Assembly: GCA_023410155.1 (NCBI GenBank)
Contig: JAEYQF010000371.1
Span: 1-10,419 of the forward strand
Reading direction: 5' to 3'
DNA: 10,419 bases
Source: Verrucomicrobiota bacterium
GTDB lineage: Bacteria > Verrucomicrobiota > Verrucomicrobiia > Opitutales > Opitutaceae
Made by a program: the position numbers and the translations under genes. The notes below the pieces were generated by a model. That model was not told the DNA's origin. It worked only from the letters and a program-made list of their open reading frames with translations, and did no database searches. Numbering within the stretch: the first letter of the stretch is position 1; each line of letters begins with the position of its first letter. This document shows positions 1-6,624 of the stretch, one piece after another.

Positions 1-2
1 AC

Positions 3-1730
<1,728 letters not shown>

Positions 1731-1743
1731 TCTCGGCCCACTG

Positions 1744-1786
1744 ATCGAGAATCAAAAATCGAACATCAAAAATCGAGAATCCGAAC
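1744..1786 (+). repeat. Heptanucleotide tandem repeat in the sdhA-sdhB spacer
   Basis: Six consecutive units start exactly 7 bp apart at 1744, 1751, 1758, 1765, 1772 and 1779. They read ATCGAGA, ATCAAAA, ATCGAAC, ATCAAAA, ATCGAGA, and a last 8-base unit ATCCGAAC that abuts the sdhB ATG. The consensus is ATCRARM. The tract is AT-rich between two GC-rich genes. The fifth unit supplies the only Shine-Dalgarno-like bases (GAGA at 1775-1778), so the repeat forms the ribosome-binding region of sdhB. Confidence 0.85.
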
Positions 1787-2602
1787 ATGGTCGCCGAAAA
1801 CAACAGCACCAAACTCATCTCCGTCACCCTCCGCGTCTGGCGCCAAGCGGCGGCCAACCAGCCGGGCAAGTTCGTCGACTACAAGGCGTCGAACCTCAAC
1901 CCGAACATGTCCCTCCTCGAGATGCTCGATGTGGTCAACGACGACCTCGAGCGCCAGGGACAGGACCCGATCGCCTTTGCGCACGACTGCCGCGAGGGCA
2001 TCTGCGGCACCTGCTCGCTCGTGATCAACGGCAAGCCGCACGGTCCGCATCGCGGCATCGCCAGCTGCCAGACTTATATGCGCAGCTTCAGCGACGGTGA
2101 GACGATCACGATCGAGCCGTTCCGCGCCGCACCGTTTCCGATCGTCAAGGATCTGATCAGCGACCGCAGCGCGTTCGACAAAATCCAGCAGGCCGGAGGC
2201 TTCATCACCGCGCGCACCGGCTCCGCTTGCGATGCCAACGCGATTCCCGTGCCGAAGGGCGACGCCGATCTCGCGATGGACGCCGCCTCGTGCATCGGCT
2301 GCGGTGCGTGCGTCGCGGCCTGCAAGAACGCCAGCGCGATGCTCTTCGTCGCCGCGAAAGTCTCCGCTCTGGGTCTGCTCCCGCAGGGTCAGGCCGAACG
2401 CGATCGCCGCGTGCTCAGCATGGTCTCGACCATGGACGAACTCGGTTTCGGCAACTGCACCAACTACTACGAGTGCAGCGCTGCGTGCCCGAAGCTGATC
2501 TCGCACGACTTCATCGCCCGGATGAATCGCGACTACCTGAAAGCGTCGGTCCGCGCGAAGCTCAAGCCCGAGTCGGCCAACACCGCCGGTGGCGGCGCCT
2601 AA
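1787..2602 (+). CDS. sdhB: Succinate dehydrogenase / fumarate reductase iron-sulfur subunit
   Basis: A 271-aa electron-transfer subunit of complex II that carries electrons from the SdhA flavin to the quinone site through three iron-sulfur clusters. All cluster ligands are visible. The N-terminal ferredoxin-like domain has C68, C73, C76 (CREGICGTC) and C94 for [2Fe-2S]. The C-terminal domain has C169, C172, C175 (CIGCGAC) and C179, with C224, C230 and C234 (CSAACP region), which together hold the [4Fe-4S] and [3Fe-4S] clusters. Length is normal for the type B group. The ATG at 1787 is preceded only by a weak GAGA element inside a heptamer repeat, and no better in-frame start exists. It forms an operon with sdhA and ends about 40 bp before a strong terminator. 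Confidence 0.96.
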   Translation: MVAENNSTKLISVTLRVWRQAAANQPGKFVDYKASNLNPNMSLLEMLDVVNDDLERQGQDPIAFAHDCREGICGTCSLVINGKPHGPHRGIASCQTYMRSFSDGETITIEPFRAAPFPIVKDLISDRSAFDKIQQAGGFITARTGSACDANAIPVPKGDADLAMDAASCIGCGACVAACKNASAMLFVAAKVSALGLLPQGQAERDRRVLSMVSTMDELGFGNCTNYYECSAACPKLISHDFIARMNRDYLKASVRAKLKPESANTAGGGA

Positions 2603-2640
2603 GCGCGCGAACCCAAGAATCGGTAGTCGCCCTTTCCGAA

Positions 2641-2667
2641 GCCACGTCCCCCCGACGTGGCTTTTTT
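2641..2667 (+). terminator. Rho-independent terminator of the sdhAB operon
   Basis: A perfect 8-bp stem GCCACGTC / GACGTGGC encloses a five-C loop and is followed directly by six T residues. Two A residues before the stem can extend pairing into the T tract. It lies 38 bases after the sdhB stop codon, so the downstream small gene probably needs its own promoter. Confidence 0.93.
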
Positions 2668-2699
2668 GTGCGCACTTTTCGTGCTGCCGCCGATTTTTG

Positions 2700-2750
2700 C
2701 ACCACGCTGTAACTTTTCGCCGTGGTGCCGTGTTGTCAGGGCAACACCAC
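2700..2750 (+). promoter_or_regulatory. Leader with mutually exclusive hairpin arms
   Basis: Three complementary segments precede the small membrane protein gene. CACCACG (2700-2706) can pair with CGTGGTG (2721-2727). The end of that second arm (GTG, 2725-2727) can instead pair with CAC (2748-2750), stacking on a 6-bp hairpin GTGTTG (2730-2735) / CAACAC (2742-2747) with loop TCAGGG. The last stem ends 7 bases before the ATG. The pairing is visible in the sequence. Any regulatory role is inference, and no known riboswitch class was recognised. Confidence 0.35.
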
Positions 2751-2757
2751 ACTTCCC

Positions 2758-2970
2758 ATGAAAACGATCCCTGTTCTCCTCTTCCTCTCCGCGTTGGCTG
2801 CCTGGCTGGCGCTCTCCCTCTCGGCCGCTGCCGCGAGCAGCCTCTTCCTCCTCGCCGGTTTCAGCTGCCTCCTGCTGACCGACTACGCTCGCCCCGCGAT
2901 GCGTTACAACGCGACCAGCGCCGTCGCCGCCCGGCCGGCGCGCTCCGTCAATCTGCGGCTCGCGGCCTGA
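2758..2970 (+). CDS. Small two-helix membrane protein, unknown function
   Basis: A 70-aa hydrophobic protein. It begins MKTIPVLLFLSALAAW, with one hydrophobic stretch at about residues 4-23 and a second at 24-42 (SSLFLLAGFSCLLLTDY). A short basic, alanine-rich tail follows (residues 45-70). The tail would lie in the cytoplasm if the two helices form a hairpin. The ATG at 2758 is chosen over the upstream in-frame GTG at 2722 because the protein then begins with a typical Lys-plus-hydrophobic terminus, and because bases 2722-2757 fall in the hairpin leader. No clear Shine-Dalgarno is present. The gene stands alone between two terminators. GC-rich third positions support it being coding. I do not recognise a characterised family; it could also be a mis-called signal-anchor peptide. 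Confidence 0.6.
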   Translation: MKTIPVLLFLSALAAWLALSLSAAAASSLFLLAGFSCLLLTDYARPAMRYNATSAVAARPARSVNLRLAA

Positions 2971-2992
2971 TTAGCTGCGAACCTGCACTGGG

Positions 2993-3028
2993 GCGGTCCC
3001 TGCCTCCTCGAGGCGGGGATCGCTTTTT
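2993..3028 (+). terminator. Rho-independent terminator after the small membrane protein gene
   Basis: A 14-bp stem pairs GCGGTCCCTGCCTC with GAGGCGGGGATCGC (two G-T wobbles), has a CTC loop and is followed by five T residues. It sits 22 bases after the stop codon at 2970. There is no T tract on the other strand, so it mainly serves rightward transcripts, ending them before the oppositely oriented lipoprotein gene. Confidence 0.88.
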
Positions 3029-3029
3029 G

Positions 3030-3494
3030 TTATTCCGCGAGCGGACGCAGATCGACACTGCCCTCGGACTTCGCGTTCACCCTGAAGTCGTCCTCATTGA
3101 AGACCTGAAAGAGCACGCTCTCGACCCGGTAGGAAACGGTGCGGTCGCCGGCGCTCGCCACCATCTGGCGCAGAGCCGCGGGGTTTTCCACCCGCATGAC
3201 GAGCGTCTGGTTCACGGCACCCATCGCAGGCAGTCCTACGGGAGGAGCGTCTTCGATTTTTGCCACCAAGGTGCCGTTGAAGAACACCCGGTGGTTCGAG
3301 CGCACCAGGCCGATGGCGAACACACTCTCGTTGGCGTAACGCAGGGTGAGCGACACCGAGCCCGGCTCGTCCGGTGCCGGCGCACATGACGTGATGCTCA
3401 CTTGGATGCTGTTGGGCACCGGAGAGCTTCCGCAGCCGGAAAATGCCAGAGCGAACAACGCCGAGAACAACACGAAGAGGGGGAGTCGTTTCAT
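3030..3494 (-). CDS. Lipoprotein with LEA/WHy-like domain, hypothetical
   Basis: A 154-aa predicted lipoprotein. The ATG at 3494 is preferred because it begins MKRLPLFVLFSALFALAFSGC, a signal peptide ending in a lipobox with Cys21 as the lipidation site. The longer in-frame form merely adds 21 residues ahead of this signal. The mature part is one beta-rich domain. The segments VSLTLRYANESVFAIGL, HRVFFNGTLVAKI and a late NPAALRQMV resemble the LEA-type-2 / WHy (water stress and hypersensitive) fold, in which a polar-residue-rich strand precedes paired beta strands. This assignment is by eye and uncertain. It would be anchored in the outer or inner membrane facing the periplasm. No Shine-Dalgarno is present; the mRNA reads CACCTC just before the ATG. 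The gene lies downstream of a same-strand 84-aa gene across a repeat array. Confidence 0.75.
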   Translation of the reverse strand: MKRLPLFVLFSALFALAFSGCGSSPVPNSIQVSITSCAPAPDEPGSVSLTLRYANESVFAIGLVRSNHRVFFNGTLVAKIEDAPPVGLPAMGAVNQTLVMRVENPAALRQMVASAGDRTVSYRVESVLFQVFNEDDFRVNAKSEGSVDLRPLAE

Positions 3495-3548
3495 GAGGTG
3501 AGATCGGCGGTGATGCAGGCGCAATGCTTCGCCGACTGCAAGTTCAGC

Positions 3549-3564
3549 CCGAGCCACGGCTCGG
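3549..3564. repeat. Perfect inverted repeat upstream of the lipoprotein gene
   Basis: CCGAGCC and GGCTCGG (7 bp each) are separated by two bases. The element lies 55 bases upstream of the lipoprotein ATG on the minus strand. There is no T tract in either direction, so an operator or a weak transcript hairpin is more likely than an intrinsic terminator. Function is unknown. Confidence 0.5.
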
Positions 3565-3590
3565 AAGGACGCGGTCTTTTTCCTCTGTCT

Positions 3591-3700
3591 GAGTCACGCC
3601 GAACCTCGGCGCGAGCCGGTCCGCACCCAGTCCCGACCCGGTCCGCACTGCGTCCCAACTCGGTCCACACTCAGGCGCGGGCCGGTCTCAGAACACGGAC
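3591..3700 (+). repeat. Array 1 of degenerate 22-bp tandem repeats
   Basis: Five contiguous units of exactly 22 bp start at 3591, 3613, 3635, 3657 and 3679. Unit openings are GAGTCACGCC, GAGCCGGTCC, GACCCGGTCC, AACTCGGTCC and GGGCCGGTCT. Unit ends are GGCGC, GTCCC, GTCCC, GGCGC and GGAC. A consensus built with the second array (6432-6541) is GACTCGGTCCG followed by NANTCAGGCGC. The first unit contains a 6-bp hairpin CGCCGA / TCGGCG. The last unit overlaps the 3' end of the minus-strand 84-aa gene. There are no spacers, so this is not CRISPR, and 22 bp is not a multiple of three. Confidence 0.78.
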
Positions 3701-3942
3701 AGTGCCCGCGCGCTCTCGATCACGACCCACGCACCGCCGCCGGCGAGCAGCAGGGTCAGGCCCTGACGGAGGAGTTTGCGCCCGCGGAGGACCGCGTCGT
3801 GGAGATCCGTATCGAGCGCCTTGCGGTTACTCTGTGCCATGAAGCTCACGAACCGCGGATCGCGCAGACGGCTCCGCTGGTCGCGAACCAGACCGAAGCG
3901 GACCGCGGGGCGGCGGCAGAGATTGAGCAGGACGCGCAGCAC
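3688..3942 (-). CDS. Small basic protein with a C-terminal membrane helix, unknown function
   Basis: An 84-aa protein beginning at a GTG at 3942. The first 35 residues are strongly basic (for example RRPAVRFGLVRDQRSRLRDP). A linker with LDTDLHDAVLRGRKLLRQ follows, then a hydrophobic segment at about residues 57-77 (GLTLLLAGGGAWVVIESA), suggesting a tail-anchored protein with its N-terminus in the cytoplasm. An internal ATG at 3840 (MAQSNRKALD) would give a 50-aa form. I kept the longer form because codon choice is equally GC-biased at third positions in both halves. The Shine-Dalgarno is weak for either start. The last residues and the TGA stop are encoded within the 22-bp repeat array. The gene is divergent from lysA across 88 bp. 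I recognise no family. Confidence 0.55.
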   Translation of the reverse strand: MLRVLLNLCRRPAVRFGLVRDQRSRLRDPRFVSFMAQSNRKALDTDLHDAVLRGRKLLRQGLTLLLAGGGAWVVIESARALSVF

Positions 3943-3976
3943 AGTTTCTTCTTACATCGGAAGTTTGGATTCGTTT

Positions 3977-3994
3977 TTTCAACGTGAAATTCAC
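3977..3994. promoter_or_regulatory. Overlapping palindromes in the divergent lysA promoter region
   Basis: TTTCA-ACG-TGAAA (3977-3989) overlaps GTGAA-A-TTCAC (3984-3994). Both have perfect 5-bp arms. They lie in the 88-bp AT-richer gap between the leftward 84-aa gene and the rightward lysA. A further TTTCA copy is at 4006-4010. The layout suits a transcription-factor operator. No clear -35/-10 pair could be assigned, and the gap is too short for a lysine riboswitch. Confidence 0.4.
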
Positions 3995-4030
3995 TAGGGT
4001 GGGCATTTCACGCCTTTTTCTCCGTCTTCC

Positions 4031-5335
4031 ATGCACCACTTCCGCTACTCCGGTTCCGACCTGCAATGTGAGTCTGTCGATCTCGCCGCCGTCGCGCGGC
4101 TCTATGGCACCCCGACGTATGTTTACAGCGCGTCGACGATCGAGGACCACTACAAGCGCCTGCAGAGTAGCCTCTCCGGACTCGACCTGCAGATCTGCTA
4201 CGCGATGAAGGCCAACTCCAACCTCGCGCTGCTCAAGCTGTTTTCCAACCTCGGCGCGGGCTTCGACCTGGTGAGCGGCGGCGAGATCCGGCGCGTGATC
4301 GCGGCCGGCGGCGACGTGAAGACGAGTGTGTTCGCGGGCGTCGGCAAGACCGAAGCCGAGATCAAACTCGCGCTGGAAAACGGCATCTTCTCGTTCCATG
4401 TCGAGAGCGAGCCCGAGCTCGCGCGTATCAACCACGTCGCTGGCACGATGGGCGTGAAGGCCCCGATCGCGTTCCGCATCAACCCCGACGTCGACGCGCA
4501 CACGCACGCGAAAATCACGACGGGTAAGAGCGACAACAAGTTCGGCGTGCCGCTGCGCGCCGCGATGGCCGCCTACGAGGCCGCGTCGAAGTTGAAGAAC
4601 ATCGAGCTCAAGGGCGTGCAGATGCACATCGGGTCGCAGCTCACCTCGGTCGGGCCGTTCGTCGAAGCGGTGAAGAAACTCGCGCCGTTCGCCGCCGAGC
4701 TGAAGGCCAACTTCGGCATTCGCTACTTCTCCATCGGCGGCGGCATGGGCATCGTCTACAAGGACGCGCTCGCGAGCGGCCAGCCCGGCTGGTGGGATGC
4801 GCTCCCCGCGGATCAGCGTCCGCTCACCCCCGAAGTTTACGGCGAGGCGCTCACGCCTCTGCTCCAGCCGCTGGGCCTGAAAATCCTCCTCGAGCACGGA
4901 CGCTTCATGGTCGGCAACGCCGGCGTGCTGGTGTCCAAGGTCGAGCACCTGAAGCGCGGCGCGAACAAGAATTTCCTCATCGTAGACGCGGCGATGAACG
5001 ACCTCGTGCGCCCCGCGATGTATGAGAGCTATCACGAGATCGTGCCGCTGCATCGCGACACCTCCCGTCGGGCGCTCACGGCCGATATTGTCGGCCCGAT
5101 CTGCGAGAGCGGCGATTGCTTCGCGAAGGATCGTCAGCTGCAGGAAGTCGGCGAGGGCGAACTGATCGCCTTCATGAGCGCCGGCGCCTACGGCTACACG
5201 ATGGCCAGCCGCTACAACACCCGCGCGATGGCGGCCGAAGTGCTCGTGAAAGGCAGCAGCTTCGAATTGATCAACGCGCGAGAAACTTTCGAGCACATGG
5301 TCGCCAACGAAAAAGTGCCGGCGTTCCTCCGCTGA
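4031..5335 (+). CDS. lysA: Diaminopimelate decarboxylase
   Basis: A 434-aa cytoplasmic PLP enzyme of fold type III that converts meso-diaminopimelate to L-lysine and CO2, the final step of lysine synthesis. Visible landmarks are YAMKAN with K60, the Schiff-base lysine; GVQMHIGSQ with H199; the phosphate-binding glycine stretch SIGGGMG (234-240); EHGR (288-291), where most relatives have EPGR; CESGDCFAKDR (358-367), with the C358/E359 active-site pair contributed across the dimer; and GAYGYTMASRYN (385-396). Length and motif order are standard. The CESGD signature and GAYG segment favour LysA over ornithine/arginine decarboxylases or carboxynorspermidine decarboxylase. The ATG at 4031 lacks a clear Shine-Dalgarno, but the N-terminus matches the family pattern (Tyr/Phe ... 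PLYVY-like TPTYVYS at 27-33). gpsA follows after 66 bp with no terminator between. Confidence 0.94.
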   Translation: MHHFRYSGSDLQCESVDLAAVARLYGTPTYVYSASTIEDHYKRLQSSLSGLDLQICYAMKANSNLALLKLFSNLGAGFDLVSGGEIRRVIAAGGDVKTSVFAGVGKTEAEIKLALENGIFSFHVESEPELARINHVAGTMGVKAPIAFRINPDVDAHTHAKITTGKSDNKFGVPLRAAMAAYEAASKLKNIELKGVQMHIGSQLTSVGPFVEAVKKLAPFAAELKANFGIRYFSIGGGMGIVYKDALASGQPGWWDALPADQRPLTPEVYGEALTPLLQPLGLKILLEHGRFMVGNAGVLVSKVEHLKRGANKNFLIVDAAMNDLVRPAMYESYHEIVPLHRDTSRRALTADIVGPICESGDCFAKDRQLQEVGEGELIAFMSAGAYGYTMASRYNTRAMAAEVLVKGSSFELINARETFEHMVANEKVPAFLR

Positions 5336-5379
5336 GCGAGTCGTGGCTTGCGCCGAGCCGGGGAGCTTTCAGCGTCGTC

Positions 5380-5405
5380 GGAGGTTGATGTCCACTCACC
5401 CATGA
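5380..5405 (+). promoter_or_regulatory. Mini-ORF with strong Shine-Dalgarno, stop overlapping the gpsA start
   Basis: GGAGG at 5380-5384 is followed three bases later by ATG (5388-5390), opening a five-codon reading frame MSTHP. Its TGA (5403-5405) overlaps the gpsA ATG (5402-5404) as ATGA. The Shine-Dalgarno is 17 bases from the gpsA ATG, too far for normal direct use. Ribosomes loading on the mini-ORF could terminate and restart at gpsA by translational coupling. The sequence arrangement is clear; its use is inference. Confidence 0.45.
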
Positions 5406-6415
5406 AGTTCGCGGTCCTCGGAGCTGGCGCTTGGGGCACGGCGTTTGCCCTCCACTTGGCTCGTCTCGGCCGGCCGGTCACGCTCGTGCCGCGCCGTCCT
5501 GAGCACGCGGAGGCGATGCGTGCGGCAGGTGAAAACGCCGACTACCTGCCCGGACTTCCGTTCCCGCGCGGACTCGAGGTCACGGCCGATGCCGCGGCCG
5601 CGCTCGCGGGCTCGGAGGTGGTTTTGCTCGCGTGCCCTTCTCAGGCTCTGCGCGAAACGGCGGAACGCGTGCGAGAGATCGGCGGATCGTCGCGCATCGT
5701 GATCAGTCTCGCGAAAGGTCTGGAACTCGGCACGCACCTGCGCCCGTCGCAGGTGATCGCGTCCGTGTTGCCCGAGGTCGCTGTCAGCTCGCTGACCGGG
5801 CCGACAAACGCGGCTGAATTCGCCCGTGCGGTCCCCTCGGCCATGGTGCTGGCGTGCGGCGATTCCGGCGCCGCGTGTGCTGTGCAGGAGAAGATCAGCG
5901 GGCCGACCCTGCGCGTCTATACGAGCGAAGATCTCCCCGGGGTGGAATTTGGCGGCAGCTTGAAAAACGTCTACGCGATCGCGGCCGGTTGCTCGGACGG
6001 ATTCGGGCTCGGCGACAACACTCGCGCGGCGCTGCTCACCCGCGCGCTCGCGGAGATGGTGCGGCTCGGAGTGACGCTCGGCGCCCGACCGGAAACCTTT
6101 TACGGCCTGAGCGGCTTCGGCGATCTCGTGGCGACGTGTCACGGCGCCTGGAGTCGCAATCGCGAATTCGGCGAGCAGATCGGCGCGGGAAAAACCGTCG
6201 CCGAGCTGCTGCAGGGCAGAAAGACGGTTGTCGAAGGCTACCGCACGACGCAGTCGTTTCACGGGCTTTGCGTGGAGAAAGGCATCGACGCGCCTATCCT
6301 GCGTGAGATGCACGGGATCCTTTTCGAGGGCCGCTCGCCCGCCGAAGCCCTGCGTTCGCTGATGACGCGCACACTCAAGCCGGAGTCGCCGCCGCCCGCT
6401 GGGACGGTGAGTTAA
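5402..6415 (+). CDS. gpsA: Glycerol-3-phosphate dehydrogenase [NAD(P)+]
   Basis: A 337-aa cytoplasmic enzyme that reduces dihydroxyacetone phosphate to sn-glycerol 3-phosphate for phospholipid synthesis. The N-terminal Rossmann domain begins at once with VLGAGAWGTAFA (GxGxxG at 7-12), which fixes the start at 5402 rather than at the in-frame TTG 54 bases upstream. Other family landmarks are ISLAKGLE (K105), SLTGPTNAAEFA (130-141), GGSLKNVYAIAAG with catalytic K188, GLSGFGDLVATC (D241), and SRNREFG with R252. Length is typical. The C-terminus carries a Pro/Ser-rich tail (KPESPPPAG) beyond the folded domain. It follows lysA on the same strand after 66 bp and is probably co-transcribed. A 22-bp repeat array begins just after its stop codon. 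Confidence 0.95.
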   Translation: MKFAVLGAGAWGTAFALHLARLGRPVTLVPRRPEHAEAMRAAGENADYLPGLPFPRGLEVTADAAAALAGSEVVLLACPSQALRETAERVREIGGSSRIVISLAKGLELGTHLRPSQVIASVLPEVAVSSLTGPTNAAEFARAVPSAMVLACGDSGAACAVQEKISGPTLRVYTSEDLPGVEFGGSLKNVYAIAAGCSDGFGLGDNTRAALLTRALAEMVRLGVTLGARPETFYGLSGFGDLVATCHGAWSRNREFGEQIGAGKTVAELLQGRKTVVEGYRTTQSFHGLCVEKGIDAPILREMHGILFEGRSPAEALRSLMTRTLKPESPPPAGTVS

Positions 6416-6424
6416 GCGCGCATC

Positions 6425-6443
6425 GTGTCCCGACTCGGGACAC
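6425..6443. repeat. Perfect 19-bp palindrome at the head of array 2
   Basis: Arms GTGTCCCGA and TCGGGACAC (9 bp each) flank a single C. As RNA this gives a 7-bp stem with a five-base GACTC loop. It begins 10 bases after the gpsA stop codon and spans the boundary into the first clear 22-bp unit. There is no T tract. It could be a protein-binding site or a transcript-end hairpin. Confidence 0.65.
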
Positions 6444-6541
6444 ACATGGGCGCGACTCGAGCCGGGATGTGGCGCGACGCGAGCCGAACCTTGTCACGAC
6501 TGTGTCCGGATTCAGGCGCGACTCGGTGCAAACCCGGGCGC
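6432..6541 (+). repeat. Array 2 of degenerate 22-bp tandem repeats
   Basis: Five contiguous 22-bp units start at 6432, 6454, 6476, 6498 and 6520. They open GACTCGGGAC, GACTCGAGCC, GACGCGAGCC, GACTGTGTCC and GACTCGGTGC, and end GGCGC, GGCGC, GTCAC, GGCGC and GGCGC. The previous 22 bases (6410-6431, ending GTGTCCC) may be a worn sixth unit. The spacing is exact and the family is the same as array 1 (3591-3700), in the same orientation. It occupies the gap between convergent gpsA and the symporter gene. Confidence 0.82.
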
Positions 6542-6547
6542 GGGTAG

Positions 6548-6569
6548 GGCTGGGACTGTGCTCCCAGCC
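6548..6569. terminator. Hairpin between convergent gpsA and symporter genes
   Basis: A perfect 8-bp stem GGCTGGGA / TCCCAGCC has a six-base loop (CTGTGC). There is no T run on either side, so it is not a classical intrinsic terminator. Its position between converging genes suggests a transcript-end structure acting in both directions. A smaller 5-bp hairpin GCGGA / TCCGC follows at 6592-6607. The rest of the gap up to 6624 holds nothing recognisable. Confidence 0.45.
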
Positions 6570-6624
6570 ATTGCGCCACCCCTCGCGAGATGCGGAACGG
6601 AGTCCGCGCCCCGCCGATTTCCGT

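Noticed and set aside
3591..3700. Possible CRISPR array
   Set aside because: Units are contiguous 22-mers without spacers and degenerate between copies. No cas genes are present.
3943..4030. Lysine riboswitch before lysA
   Set aside because: The gap is 88 bp, about half the size needed, and shows no conserved L-box core.
3827..5296. Long minus-strand open frame (489 codons) opposite lysA
   Set aside because: The composition is typical of an antisense shadow (His, Arg, Glu, Ala, Val rich) and it covers the complete lysA gene. No motif supports it.
5396..6445. Minus-strand open frame (349 codons) opposite gpsA
   Set aside because: Shadow of gpsA, rich in Arg and His without domain signals.
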